This document shows, piece by piece, positions 51,079-60,308 of a stretch of DNA of 64,000 bases. Position numbers and translations under genes: made by a program. Within the stretch, counting starts at the first letter, position 1. Every line of letters begins with the position of its first letter. The notes below the pieces were generated by a model that did no database searches, was not told the DNA's origin, and saw only the letters and a list, made by a program, of their open reading frames with translations. The stretch comes from G963556115 sp963675945. Its GTDB lineage: Bacteria > Planctomycetota > SZUA-567. The stretch covers positions 2,108,001-2,172,000 of the forward strand of contig OY780932.1 in assembly GCA_963675945.1 (NCBI GenBank). The letters are read 5' to 3'.

Positions 51079-52074
51079 ATGAAAATTGTAATTAGGAGCA
51101 TTTTGATTCTCATTGTGTTGTTTTCTGTCTCAGCCGTATCTGCGGATGAGGTGTTGATCGGCCTCTCACTCGATACCCTGGCTGAGGAGCACTGGAAGAA
51201 AGATCGGGATATCTTTGTGCAGGAGGCGGAGAAACTCGGCGCAAGAGTGATAGTCAATGTTGCCAATAGCGATGATACGCGGCAGATAATGGATATCCGG
51301 TCGTTGATTGCGAATAAGGTCGATTGTCTGGTGATTGTACCGCATGACTGTGAGGCGATGGCCAAGGGGGTGGAGCTGGCGGATAAGGCAGATATTCCAG
51401 TGATCTCGTATGATCGTTTGATCAGCAATGCTGAGGTTGAACTCTATCTGACCTTTGACAATGTCAAGGTCGGCGAAGAGCAGGCAAAATTCCTGGTTGA
51501 CGCTATCGGCGGCAAGGGGCGGATTGTTCGTCTGTATGGGGCACCGACAGACTATAACTCCAAAATGTTCAAGGAAGGGCAGGATAATATTCTCCAGCCG
51601 TATATCAACAGCGGTGCTATTGAGGTGGTGCATGAAGACTGGGTGCTTGAATGGGCTCCGGCCAACGCCAAGAAGATTATGAATGCGGCTCTTACCAAGA
51701 CCAAGGACTTTGCCGGGGTACTGGTTTCAAATGACGGCACTGCGGGCGGAGCTATCCAGGCGCTCAAGGAGGCCGGGCTTGCGGGTAAGGTGATTGTCAC
51801 CGGACTTGATGCCGATGAGGTTGCTTGTCAGCGGATTGTAAACGGTATGCAGTCGATGACCGTGTACAAGCCTATTGCCGAGCTGGCCAAGAAAGCGGCG
51901 GAACTGGCTGTAAAGCTGGCCAAGGGAGAGAATATAATTGCCGATACTATCATTGATAACGGTTATTCCGATGTGCCTGCGCTCTTTATCGATGTAATTC
52001 CGGTTACTAAAGAGAATATGCGCGAGACAGTTATTGCGGACGGTTATCACCAGGAGAGTGATATTTATAAATAA
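51079..52074 (+). CDS. XylF-like periplasmic sugar-binding protein
   Basis: 331 residues from ATG 51079 (AAGGGAG upstream). Signal peptide of about 21 residues (ILILIVLFSVSAVSADE). The mature part is a type-I periplasmic fold like D-xylose-binding XylF: IGLSLDTLAEEHWKKDRDIF, VIVPHDCEAMAKGVELAD, VISYDRLISNAEVELYLTFDN, VLVSNDGTAGGAIQALKEAG and VTGLDADEVACQRIVNG. It delivers a sugar to an ABC importer or senses it for signalling. It stands alone with its own promoter and terminator and no adjacent ATPase or permease. The complete importer starts 5 kb downstream with a different binding protein. Confidence 0.88.
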   Translation: MKIVIRSILILIVLFSVSAVSADEVLIGLSLDTLAEEHWKKDRDIFVQEAEKLGARVIVNVANSDDTRQIMDIRSLIANKVDCLVIVPHDCEAMAKGVELADKADIPVISYDRLISNAEVELYLTFDNVKVGEEQAKFLVDAIGGKGRIVRLYGAPTDYNSKMFKEGQDNILQPYINSGAIEVVHEDWVLEWAPANAKKIMNAALTKTKDFAGVLVSNDGTAGGAIQALKEAGLAGKVIVTGLDADEVACQRIVNGMQSMTVYKPIAELAKKAAELAVKLAKGENIIADTIIDNGYSDVPALFIDVIPVTKENMRETVIADGYHQESDIYK

Positions 52075-52110
52075 GCTGTATGACTGAGTTATTAATTATT
52101 GATTTATTCC

Positions 52111-52146
52111 GGCACTGCTCTTGGAGCAGTGCCATTTTTGTTTTTG
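52111..52146 (+). terminator. Terminator of the XylF-like gene
   Basis: GGCACTGCTC-TTG-GAGCAGTGCC (52111-52133), followed by ATTTTTGTTTTT. Confidence 0.88.
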
Positions 52147-52199
52147 GTGTTTGAAGAAGTAATTCAAACATACTGTTTGCCGAGTGGGACAGGGGTGTT

Positions 52200-52503
52200 C
52201 TGTACTGTTCTGTCCTGATATTTTTGGAAAATTTATAAGTAGTAGGAGTGGGGTGAGAGGCGGGGGGATTATTAGAAGTATCGGTAAGAACCGGTGTGGC
52301 GCTGGATTTTGAATGTTATCGACGTTGGTGCTAACTGCTTGGTGTATAACGTGATAATATTTAAAGTATCGCCGAGATGTCTAGGCTGAAATTAGGAGGA
52401 AAAAACCTCTGCGGGCAGGCGGGAAGGAGGAAAATAATAATTCTGGAAAAATTTGACTAAGCACTATTATGTAGTAGAATGAAGTCAGGACAATACAGGA
52501 CAG
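52200..52503. promoter_or_regulatory. Spacer with a pair of inverted 19-base similar sites
   Basis: TCAGGACAGAACAGTACAG (52218-52200, minus) and TCAGGACAATACAGGACAG (52485-52503, plus) match at 16 of 19 bases in opposite orientation, 266 bases apart, upstream of the GntR-type gene. Possible operator pair. TTGGTGCTAACT lies between them at 52325. The remainder of 52147-52892 shows no gene. Confidence 0.35.
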
Positions 52504-52892
52504 TGCTGTTTGGCTAGGGCTAGCTTGTTGGGTGTGGTCGGAGTTATACCGCATCTTTGCATGAGGGATGAATTATCGCCTAGTGGGTCGGGGTTTCTGC
52601 TGTTCTAGGGCTGTACCGGCAGCTACGGGTATTTTGTAGGCGTAGTGCTGCTTTTGAAGATTGGCGCAAACCGGCTGGTGGCCGAGGTAGTGTTGTTCGG
52701 TAGCGTGCGGGTGGTTATTTATATATGATATAAAGCATAGATATGTTTTAGCATGGTGAAAATCTGCGGCGAAAGCAGGTTGTAGATGGTTTGTGTGCAA
52801 TTTAAAGGTTGTCTGCCGGATAAAGCCTGGTATAATTCTGTATTTGGAGATTAGCTTGAATATGGAGTTAGCTTTGGGTGAAGGTGTATTAA

Positions 52893-53927
52893 ATGTCAGA
52901 ATCAATCTTTGAATTGTTGGAATTGTTCGAAACCAATTCGGTAGAGACCAAGTTTAAACAGATTGTCGATGCGGTTGTCGGGGCGATTCGTAACAACAAG
53001 CTGCATAATGGCGACAGGCTGCCGTCGGTGCGGGATATGTGTGCACATTATTCTATCTCGCGGGATACGGTCTGTAAAGCCTATGAAATCATGCGCGAAA
53101 AAGGGATAATCGAGAAGACCCGGAGTAAGGGGTATGCGATTGCCAATGATAAGTATAATGATGATCTCAATGTATTTATCATGTTTGATATCTGGAACTC
53201 CTACAAAGAGGATATTTACAAAGGGATATTCGATACCTTTACCTTGATTAATTCCGGTTCGTCGGTATTGCAGGTGTATTATAGTAACCGTGATGAGGAT
53301 CACTTTGAAGAGTTCTTGATGAACAACTACGGAAAGTATGAGTACTATGTGCTTATGTCATTTCCGAGCAAGAAGGTTGAGCGGGTAATCAAGCAGTTGG
53401 ATCAGAGTAAGTTGCTCGTTGCCGATGTCTGTACCGAGTATGCCGGGGCGGGAGCGACGGTGATTGCACAGGATCACGATCATGAGCTTACTAAGGCTTT
53501 GAATTGTGCCCGGCAGAAGATAATGCAGTACAAGGAGTTTATCCTCTGTGCGCCAGATGATTGCTTTATTCCGGCCGGGGTCAAGCGTGGTTTTAAACGC
53601 TTCTGCCAGGAGAATGGCATCAAGCATAGCTGTATTAAAAAGCTGACCGCAAATAAAATAGCCAAAGGGAATGCGTATTTTGTAATCGAAGATCCGGATC
53701 TGGTGACGATTATTACTTATGCGCGGGATGCGAAGTACAAGTTTGGGCGGGATCTAGGATTACTCTCGTATAATTCTACGCCGCTCAAGAAATTGGTTGA
53801 GGGCGGAATATCTACGGTGAGTATAGACTTTTATCAAATGGGTGTGCTTATTGCACAACAGATAATGAACCGGGATAAAGAGTACCAACTGGTACCGACA
53901 GAGTTTATCGAGGGTAATACCTTATAG
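52893..53927 (+). CDS. GntR-HTH transcriptional regulator with LacI/periplasmic-binding-like effector domain
   Basis: 344 residues. GntR winged helix at about 18-85 (KFKQIVDAVVGAIRNNKLHNG, LPSVRDMCAHYSISRDTVCK, EIMREKGIIEKTRSKGYAI). Residues about 95-340 are a type-I periplasmic-binding-like fold as in LacI regulators (VFIMFDIWNSYKEDIYKGI, VAQD-like VIAQDHDHELTKAL, GLLSYNSTPLKKLVEGGISTVSIDFYQMG), so it probably binds a sugar. Located between the XylF-like gene and the sugar operon, it is the natural candidate regulator of both. Confidence 0.88.
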   Translation: MSESIFELLELFETNSVETKFKQIVDAVVGAIRNNKLHNGDRLPSVRDMCAHYSISRDTVCKAYEIMREKGIIEKTRSKGYAIANDKYNDDLNVFIMFDIWNSYKEDIYKGIFDTFTLINSGSSVLQVYYSNRDEDHFEEFLMNNYGKYEYYVLMSFPSKKVERVIKQLDQSKLLVADVCTEYAGAGATVIAQDHDHELTKALNCARQKIMQYKEFILCAPDDCFIPAGVKRGFKRFCQENGIKHSCIKKLTANKIAKGNAYFVIEDPDLVTIITYARDAKYKFGRDLGLLSYNSTPLKKLVEGGISTVSIDFYQMGVLIAQQIMNRDKEYQLVPTEFIEGNTL

Positions 53928-54073
53928 CGAATATGGGCACTGGAGTAAGTGGGTCTGGTGAAGGTCTGTCCTTGTTGTTGATTTTCGCGTAAGTTGGGCA
54001 GGACGTTTTAGCGAAAACCCAAGAGGTTTGCGCCAAAGTATGGGTAGAGGGTGGCTACTACCAAAAAACACCC

Positions 54074-54119
54074 GGAGAGAGCAGAGAGAAAAGAGAGAGA
54101 GGCGAGAGAGAAGAGAGGC
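54074..54119. repeat. Polypurine GA-rich tract
   Basis: About 46 bases of almost uninterrupted GA repeats on the plus strand, broken by three C residues, between the GntR gene and the sugar operon. A short frame through it codes an Arg/Glu run of no evident meaning. Such tracts can form triplex DNA or vary by slippage. Confidence 0.7.
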
Positions 54120-54255
54120 GATTCGAGATATTTCGGAGCGGGTTAGTATTTTGTGTCGGATCGCCAGAGCATATGTGGTACTCCCATCTTTTCAGCTTGA
54201 GTGGCTGAATTCAATTCTTTTCTAAATACCTAAATAATGCCGGTAGGGGTTTCAG

Positions 54256-54276
54256 TTGAGGACGAGCCGTCCTCAA
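54256..54276. terminator. Hairpin between the GntR gene and the sugar operon
   Basis: TTGAGGACG-AGC-CGTCCTCAA, 9 bp perfect, then ACGGGGCTTTTG. It lies far (about 330 bases) from the GntR stop; possible terminator, or another solo hairpin of the class seen at 18.7-19.4 kb. The rest of 53928-54448 shows no gene. Confidence 0.45.
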
Positions 54277-54448
54277 ACGGGGCTTTTGTGTCATTATTTT
54301 GGCTATGGCCGTCTGGTTGTGGCTCCTTTCTCGTTATAATATCCACCGGTATCATATTAATTAGCGTTGTTAATTAGAGTGTTGAGCAATTGATTTTTGG
54401 AGATTGATTGTAATTGGTTCTATAATTTCAAAAAAGGAGATAGTAATA

Positions 54449-55564
54449 ATGTCGAACATCGATATGAACCTTGACTTGGGCGTTGATCCTGAATTACCAA
54501 ATAATAAGGATTTTCGTATCGGGTGTATTGGTGCGGGTTTTATTATGAAGGACTGCCATCTGGTCGCCTATAAGGCTGCCGGGTTCAATCCGGTGGCGAT
54601 AACTGATCTGAACTATGTCACTGCGGAGAGTGTGGCCGCGGAGCGCGGTATTTCCAAGGTCTATAAAACCTGGCAGGAGTTGATCCAGGATCCTGAGATC
54701 GAGATAATTGATATTGCCGTACCCCCTGATTGCCAGCTTGGTATCATCAAAGAAATAATTAAAGAGAAGAGTCATATCAAGGGAATTCAGGCACAGAAGC
54801 CTTTGGCGATGAATATTCAGGAAGCGGCTGAGATTGTTCGCCTCTGCGCTGATGCCGGGATCAAACTCGGAGTGAACTCCAATATGCGCTATGATCCTTC
54901 AATGCGAGCGTTGAAGACTATCCTGGAGCGCAAGTATCTGGGTGAACCGGTACTGGCGACGATCGAGATGCGGGCGATACCTCACTGGCAGGAGTTCCTC
55001 AAGAAGTATGACCGTATCGAGATTCTGAATATGGGTATTCATCACCTGGATATCTTCCGTTATCTCTTTGGCGATCCGGAGAAGATCACGGCGGTTACCC
55101 GTAAAGACCCACGTACAAACTTTACGCATATCGACGGCGTTAGCCAAGTGACCTTCAAGTATGCCGATGACTTCATGGCTACTACACTCGACGATGTCTG
55201 GGCGGGGCCGCGCGATGACGAGGTGGAGCAGGATTACTATATCAAGTGGCGGGTAGAAGGTCTGGACGGGGTAGCGCAGGGTAAGATCTTTTGGCCGAAG
55301 TATCCGGTACTGGAACCAAGTACCCTGAGCTTTACCTCTCGGCAGTTTCCTCGCTGCTGGATAACTCCGGGCTGGGACAAGGTCTGGTTCCCGGATGCAT
55401 TCGCCGGAACCATGTCGCAACTGCTGCGGGCGGTGGAGACAGATCAGGAACCGGAGATAAACGGTCAGGACAATCTCAAGACGCTGGCGGTTGTCGATGC
55501 GGCTTACCTCTCTATCAAAGAGGAGCGTACGGTTACTCTGGAGGAGATTCTTAGCGGCATTTAA
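54449..55564 (+). CDS. Gfo/Idh/MocA-family NAD(P)-dependent sugar dehydrogenase
   Basis: 371 residues from ATG 54449 (AGGAGA eight bases before). N-terminal Rossmann fold (RIGCIGAGFIMKDCHLVAYKA), IIDIAVPPDCQLGIIKEII, the catalytic Lys in AQKPLAMN (the EKP motif is QKP here), and the C-terminal domain with MGIHHLDIFRYLFGDPE. It oxidises a sugar or polyol hydroxyl; the substrate is not deducible. First gene of an eight-gene operon with isomerase, importer, URO-D protein and DUF4432 protein. Confidence 0.9.
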   Translation: MSNIDMNLDLGVDPELPNNKDFRIGCIGAGFIMKDCHLVAYKAAGFNPVAITDLNYVTAESVAAERGISKVYKTWQELIQDPEIEIIDIAVPPDCQLGIIKEIIKEKSHIKGIQAQKPLAMNIQEAAEIVRLCADAGIKLGVNSNMRYDPSMRALKTILERKYLGEPVLATIEMRAIPHWQEFLKKYDRIEILNMGIHHLDIFRYLFGDPEKITAVTRKDPRTNFTHIDGVSQVTFKYADDFMATTLDDVWAGPRDDEVEQDYYIKWRVEGLDGVAQGKIFWPKYPVLEPSTLSFTSRQFPRCWITPGWDKVWFPDAFAGTMSQLLRAVETDQEPEINGQDNLKTLAVVDAAYLSIKEERTVTLEEILSGI

Positions 55565-55579
55565 AGGGTGAGGCAGAGT

Positions 55580-55612
55580 GCTGGGCTTATTTAGGAGCTG
55601 AATAAGCTCAGC
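55580..55612 (+). promoter_or_regulatory. Intercistronic hairpin
   Basis: GCTGGGCTTATT (55580-55591) pairs with AATAAGCTCAGC (55601-55612), 12 bp with one G-T pair. No T-run follows. Probably an mRNA processing or stabilising hairpin between the first two operon genes. Confidence 0.5.
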
Positions 55613-55670
55613 GCAGAGTTTGGGTATTAACACTAGTGGTTGGTTTTTTTTTATATAGAGGAGAAAGAAC

Positions 55671-56573
55671 ATGTTAGCAGTAGGTATTTTTAATGGATAT
55701 TTTCCATACACCCTGTCTGAAACTATCAAGTGTGTCAAAGATAACGGTTTTCAGACGGTTCAGCTTGATCTGGCCTTCAAGGATATGGATTTTTCAGCCG
55801 GCAATATTACCAAAGAGAAATGCCTCACCGTGCGTGATGCGTTCAGGGATGCCAATCTCCCAATCTGTTGTATCTCGGGTTATACCAATATTATCCATCC
55901 CGATCCCGAAGAACGCAAGAGACGGGTCGGCTATCTCAAGGAGATTATCCGCCATGCGCAGTATCTGGGTACGCCGTATGTGATCTCCGAGACCGGTACC
56001 TACAATACCGAGAGTGACTGGGTGCATCATCCGAAGAACAAGACCGAGGAGGGTTATGCGGAATGTGTACAGGTTATCGAGGAATTGGTACAGGAAGCGT
56101 ATGACCACGGCGCGGTATTCCTGGTGGAGAATTATGTCAATAATGTTATCGGCTCTATCGATGAGGTAAATCGTCTCTTCAGCGAGATTAGTCATCCGGC
56201 TATGGGGCTGCTGATGGATCCGACAAATTACTTTGATGATGCAAATATCGATTATATGGATCTGACCCTCAATAAGATTTTTGACGCCGTTGGGCATAGA
56301 ATCAAGATTGCCCACGCCAAGGACTGTAAGCGGGCGGAGAACTCTGCTGAGAAGCATGCGGATCTGGACGCTTCTGAGGCACATTCCTTCCGCGGGGCGG
56401 GCGCGGTCGAACTCCCTGCACCGGGAACCGGTTCACTCAATTATGAGCTCTATTTCAAGCGACTCTCCAAGCTCTACCCCAATATTCCGATTATTATCGA
56501 GCACCTTGATGAAACAGATGTGCCACGTGCTAAGAAATTCGTAGATGACACTCTGAAGAAAGTCGGCTGTTAA
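55671..56573 (+). CDS. Xylose-isomerase-like TIM-barrel sugar isomerase/epimerase
   Basis: 300 residues of the AP-endonuclease-2/xylose-isomerase-like family. Likely divalent-metal ligands: Glu in FLVENYVNN, Asp in GLLMDPTNYF, His in IKIAHAKDCK, Glu in IIIEHLDE. Isomerises or epimerises a sugar or keto-inositol-like compound, plausibly the product of the upstream dehydrogenase. Strong ribosome binding site (GAGGAGA). Cytoplasmic. Confidence 0.87.
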   Translation: MLAVGIFNGYFPYTLSETIKCVKDNGFQTVQLDLAFKDMDFSAGNITKEKCLTVRDAFRDANLPICCISGYTNIIHPDPEERKRRVGYLKEIIRHAQYLGTPYVISETGTYNTESDWVHHPKNKTEEGYAECVQVIEELVQEAYDHGAVFLVENYVNNVIGSIDEVNRLFSEISHPAMGLLMDPTNYFDDANIDYMDLTLNKIFDAVGHRIKIAHAKDCKRAENSAEKHADLDASEAHSFRGAGAVELPAPGTGSLNYELYFKRLSKLYPNIPIIIEHLDETDVPRAKKFVDDTLKKVGC

Positions 56574-56613
56574 GTCCGGTAGTCTGCAAGCATAATCAGT
56601 AAATAGGTTGACC

Positions 56614-56647
56614 TTGCATAACAGTTTAAGCAGTCGCTGTTATGCAA
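56614..56647 (+). promoter_or_regulatory. Intercistronic hairpin before the binding-protein gene
   Basis: TTGCATAACAG (56614-56624) pairs perfectly with CTGTTATGCAA (56637-56647), 11 bp, 12-base loop, no T-run. Confidence 0.5.
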
Positions 56648-56712
56648 TATATTGAATATATCTAGGCTTAGATATAGGTGTGGGTTGTTTTGTCAAATTA
56701 TAAGGAGAAAGC

Positions 56713-57750
56713 ATGAGAAAAGTAGCTGTTCTGGTCATTTTATTGGCCTGTACTCTGATACCGCAGATGCTCTATGCACAGGAGAAGACGGGAGAGTATG
56801 TCATTGGGGTGAGTAATGGATATATTGGAAATGGCTGGCGTACTCAGATGATCGATTCGATTGAGAAGTTGGCCGACGAGTATAAAGCCAAAGGGCTAAT
56901 CAAGAAGATCTATGTGCAGAATGCCGGGGTTGACGTCAATGCGCAAATAAGCCAGATTGAGAAGTTGCTGATGATGAACATTGATCTGTTGCTGATCGAT
57001 CCGAATTCGGAGACTGCGCTCAATCCGATCATTGAAGAGGCTCAGGCTATGGGTATTCCGGTAATTGCTTTTGATGCGCCGGTCAATAATCCGTATGCAC
57101 TCAATGTGGTGATTGATCAGGTGAAGTGGGGCGAGAACCTGGCGGAGTGGTTCTGTCAGCAGCTTGGAGGCAAGGGCGATATTATTCTGGTCAGCGGTAT
57201 CGCCGGACATCCAGCCAATGTCAATCGGCTCAAAGGTATGCACAAGGTGCTCAAGAAGTATCCAGAGATCAATGTCCTGGCTGAGGTAAATGGTAACTGG
57301 GATCAGGCGAGTGCGCAGCAGGTGGTGTCAAATCTGCTCTCTTCTTACCCAAAAATTGACGGGGTCTTGACGCAGGATGGTATGGCGCTGGGGACGGTGA
57401 ATGCATTCCTCGCAGCCAATAGAGAGGTGCCTGTCGTTACCGGCGAGTTGATGATGGGCTATGTCAAGAAGTGGAAAGAGCTCAAGGATTCGCAGAATTT
57501 TGATTCATACGGGCAGAACAACCCTCCGGGAATCGGTGCTACCGCTCTGGGTATCGCGGTACGGATGCTCCAGGGTAAGGAGTTCAAAGACGGGGTAGTG
57601 AATGACGGCTTCTATTATTACAACGTCAAGGATCATGTGACCAATAAGAACCTTGATAAGTACTATGAGGCGAATAAAGACCAACCTGACAGCTACTTTA
57701 TCGATGAATGGTTGACCGAGGATGAGAGTGACAACCTCTTCAAAAAATAA
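56713..57750 (+). CDS. Sugar ABC transporter periplasmic-binding protein (ribose/galactose class)
   Basis: 345 residues. Signal peptide of about 22 residues (VAVLVILLACTLIPQMLYA). Type-I periplasmic fold: GVSNGYIGNGWRTQMIDSIEKL, LLMMNIDLLLIDPNSETALNPI, IAFDAPVNNPYALNVVIDQ, ILVSGIAGHPANVNRLKGM and VLTQDGMALGTVNAFLA. It captures the substrate for the importer encoded next. Hairpins on either side (56614, 57761) fit the usual excess of binding-protein message. Confidence 0.92.
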   Translation: MRKVAVLVILLACTLIPQMLYAQEKTGEYVIGVSNGYIGNGWRTQMIDSIEKLADEYKAKGLIKKIYVQNAGVDVNAQISQIEKLLMMNIDLLLIDPNSETALNPIIEEAQAMGIPVIAFDAPVNNPYALNVVIDQVKWGENLAEWFCQQLGGKGDIILVSGIAGHPANVNRLKGMHKVLKKYPEINVLAEVNGNWDQASAQQVVSNLLSSYPKIDGVLTQDGMALGTVNAFLAANREVPVVTGELMMGYVKKWKELKDSQNFDSYGQNNPPGIGATALGIAVRMLQGKEFKDGVVNDGFYYYNVKDHVTNKNLDKYYEANKDQPDSYFIDEWLTEDESDNLFKK

Positions 57751-57760
57751 GCTTAATCTC

Positions 57761-57793
57761 AGCGGAGCCGAGGTTTTGACTCCGCTTTTTTTA
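57761..57793 (+). terminator. Attenuator/terminator between binding-protein and ATPase genes
   Basis: AGCGGAG (57761-57767) pairs with CTCCGCT (57780-57786), followed by TTTTTTATAG. Partial termination here would lower expression of the downstream ATPase and permeases relative to the binding protein. Confidence 0.7.
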
Positions 57794-57814
57794 TAGAATT
57801 TCAGGAGTAGATAT

Positions 57815-59341
57815 ATGTTCTCTGATTGTCCTGTGCTGTTGGAAGCTAGAGATATTGTAAAAAACTTTGGGGGCGTGCAAGCTCTGACCAGCGGTAATAT
57901 TCAGATTTTTAAAGGGAAGATTTGCGGTTTGCTCGGGGCGAACGGTTCGGGAAAATCAACCATCTCCAAGATATTGACCGGGATCTACCACCCGACTGCG
58001 GGGCGCCTCTATTATAAGGGTGAGGAGATTCACTTTCAGAATCCGGTGCAGGCGGCGGAGAAACGCATCGCGATGATACATCAGCACCTCAGCCTCATAC
58101 CTGAACTCACCGTCTGGCAGAATATCTGCCTGGGTATAGAGGATCATACTCCGGGAGGATTTCTCGATAATGCCACTTCCTACGCCAAGACCTGTGAACT
58201 ACTGCACAAGTTCTCGCCGCAGATAAACCCCAAGAGTCGGGTGAAGAGTTTAGCGCCGGCTGAAAAACAGTTGGTAGAGATTGTCAAAGCCCTCTACCGT
58301 AATCCGGAGATACTGATTCTCGATGAACCGACATCGTCGCTGGAGCAGGAAGAGGTGAAGAAGCTCTTCGCGGTATTGCAGCAGTTCAAGGAGCATATCG
58401 GGATGATCTTTATCTCCCACCGGATGCAGGAGGTATTTGAGATCTGTGATTACGTGACTATCTTTCGTAACGGGGAGAGCGTAGCTTCGCTCAATTTTGA
58501 GGTAGAAGCCAAGGATGAGGACAAAATTATCTCGCATATGATCGGGCATGAACCCAAGCGCGTAGAGAAGCGTATCTGCGGTCTGGACAGATCGGTGGCC
58601 GGTCTCCAACTCGAGGTGAAAGGGCTCAACCTGCCGGGGAAACTCTCAGACATTAACTTCGGGATACATACCGGGGAGATTCTCGGGGTATCGGGGCTGC
58701 AGGGGCAGGGACAGGAGGAGCTGTTACTGGCTTTATCGGGATTTCTACCGGCTAGCTATGAGCAGATAACCCTGAATTCTGCGCCGCTGCACCTGCAGCA
58801 TACCAGTGATGCCATCCGGGAGGGAATTGTATTGGTGCCGGGTGACCGGAATCTTGAAGGGCTCTTCATGCAGCATTCGATCCAGGATAATGTGGTCTTC
58901 ACGCAACTTGGTATTGGCAGGCTCAAGGGCGTACTCAACCGGGAGTATATGCGCAAGGAAGCGCAAGCGGTTATGCAGAAGCTCTCGGTCAAGGCCAGGG
59001 ATAAAGAGCAGAAGGTGAGTGAACTCAGTGGGGGTAATCAGCAGAAGGTGGTTTTAGGGAAGTGGTTGTCGCTGAGTCCGAAGGTGCTGCTCTTGTGTGA
59101 CCCGGCTAAAGGGGTGGATGTGCCGGCGAAGGAGGAGATGTACCGGGTGGTCAAGGAGTTGGCGGAGCAGGGAACCTCGGTACTGTTGTTTGCCAGCGAT
59201 AACCAGGAGCTGCTGGAGATCTGTGATCGGATAGTGGTGATGTTTGAGGGTAGTATCGTCCAGGATCTGATAAATGAGGATTTGACGGATGAGGTGCTTG
59301 TAACGCATGGTCTGCATATGAAGGGATGCATGAATGAATAG
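57815..59341 (+). CDS. Sugar ABC transporter ATP-binding protein (RbsA/MglA type, two ABC domains)
   Basis: 508 residues. Domain 1: Walker A GANGSGKST, signature region LAPAEKQLVEI (diverged from LSGGQ), Walker B ILILDEPTSSL, and HRMQEVFEICD. Domain 2: degenerate Walker A (VSGLQGQGQEELL), intact signature LSGGNQQK and LLLCDPAKGVDVP. This one-good-site-per-domain pattern is normal for the CUT2 family. It powers import of a monosaccharide or polyol. The end overlaps the first permease gene by 8 bases. Confidence 0.95.
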   Translation: MFSDCPVLLEARDIVKNFGGVQALTSGNIQIFKGKICGLLGANGSGKSTISKILTGIYHPTAGRLYYKGEEIHFQNPVQAAEKRIAMIHQHLSLIPELTVWQNICLGIEDHTPGGFLDNATSYAKTCELLHKFSPQINPKSRVKSLAPAEKQLVEIVKALYRNPEILILDEPTSSLEQEEVKKLFAVLQQFKEHIGMIFISHRMQEVFEICDYVTIFRNGESVASLNFEVEAKDEDKIISHMIGHEPKRVEKRICGLDRSVAGLQLEVKGLNLPGKLSDINFGIHTGEILGVSGLQGQGQEELLLALSGFLPASYEQITLNSAPLHLQHTSDAIREGIVLVPGDRNLEGLFMQHSIQDNVVFTQLGIGRLKGVLNREYMRKEAQAVMQKLSVKARDKEQKVSELSGGNQQKVVLGKWLSLSPKVLLLCDPAKGVDVPAKEEMYRVVKELAEQGTSVLLFASDNQELLEICDRIVVMFEGSIVQDLINEDLTDEVLVTHGLHMKGCMNE

Positions 59342-60308
59342 AATGAGTAATAAACGAATTGGTGCACTCCTTAAAGGGAGTACGCTGACACCGGTAATTA
59401 TCGTGTTGTTTATACTGGTGATAATTAATATGGTCTTGCAGCCGCGCTTCTTCTCGTATATGTCCTTTAGAATCAATATCTCCTCTTTTACACCGCTTAT
59501 TCTGGCCGCTATGGCGCAGGCGATCGTCATACTTATGGGGTATATCGATCTCTCGATCGGAGCAAGTATTACTCTGATCAATGTGGTTCTGGCGGTGGTG
59601 ATGCAAGACAGCGGGCTGAGTGTGGCGGGAGCGCTGGGGTATGCCGTACTCATCGGCGTTGGAACCGGGGTGGTCAACGGGCTGGTTATAGGAATTCTCA
59701 ACCTGCCATCGATGGTTGCAACCTTTGCTACGGCTTCGGTCTGGTTCGGGATCTCGCTACTTATTATGCCGCATCCGGGAGGCTATATTCCGCCGTTTTT
59801 TTATCGGGTGTATAAGCAGGCGGTATTCTCCTTGCCGGTGCCGTTTTTGATCGTGGTCTTTGCGTGTCTACTCTGGTTTGTGATATCCAAACGTTCTTTC
59901 TTCAGGCATCTCTATGCCGTCGGTGGGAATGCGTCTGCCAGTGAAGCCAGCGGCATAAACGTGAATAAGATTCGTCTGCAAGGATTTGTCCTTAGTGGTA
60001 TCTTTACCGCCTTGGCGGCGATTGTGGTGACCTGCCAGGCGGCGTCGGGTGATGCTTCTATCGGTAATCCCTTTACCTTGCCTTCGATTGCGGCGGTGAG
60101 TATTGGTGGGATCGCTTTCTGCGGCGGAAAAGGCAGGATGGCTGGAGCGATCCTGGGAGCTTTGGTCTTCGGGTTTTTGGATAATGTGGTCTTCTTTGCG
60201 GATATTCCCTCGCTCTATCAGGAATTTATCAAGGGAAGTATTATTATTATAGCGCTTATGGTTGCGGTAATCCCTAATCTGAAGCGAATGAGTCTGAGGG
60301 GAGAGTGA
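59334..60308 (+). CDS. Sugar ABC transporter permease (RbsC family), subunit 1
   Basis: 324 residues, eight to ten hydrophobic helices. CUT2 permease features: IVILMGYIDLSIGASITLINV, NGLVIGILNLPSMVATFATA, AVGGNASASEASGINVNKIR (the loop that contacts the ATPase) and FTLPSIAAVSIGGIAFCGGKG. Forms the membrane channel, probably with the next gene product. Overlaps both neighbours. Confidence 0.94.
   Translation: MNRMSNKRIGALLKGSTLTPVIIVLFILVIINMVLQPRFFSYMSFRINISSFTPLILAAMAQAIVILMGYIDLSIGASITLINVVLAVVMQDSGLSVAGALGYAVLIGVGTGVVNGLVIGILNLPSMVATFATASVWFGISLLIMPHPGGYIPPFFYRVYKQAVFSLPVPFLIVVFACLLWFVISKRSFFRHLYAVGGNASASEASGINVNKIRLQGFVLSGIFTALAAIVVTCQAASGDASIGNPFTLPSIAAVSIGGIAFCGGKGRMAGAILGALVFGFLDNVVFFADIPSLYQEFIKGSIIIIALMVAVIPNLKRMSLRGE

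Noticed and set aside
52573..52905. 110-codon minus-strand frame upstream of the GntR gene
   Set aside because: No ribosome binding site, odd composition, and it runs into the start of the GntR gene.
54028..54225. 65-codon Arg/Glu-rich frame
   Set aside because: It is produced by the GA-rich tract, which gives charged repeats in any purine frame.
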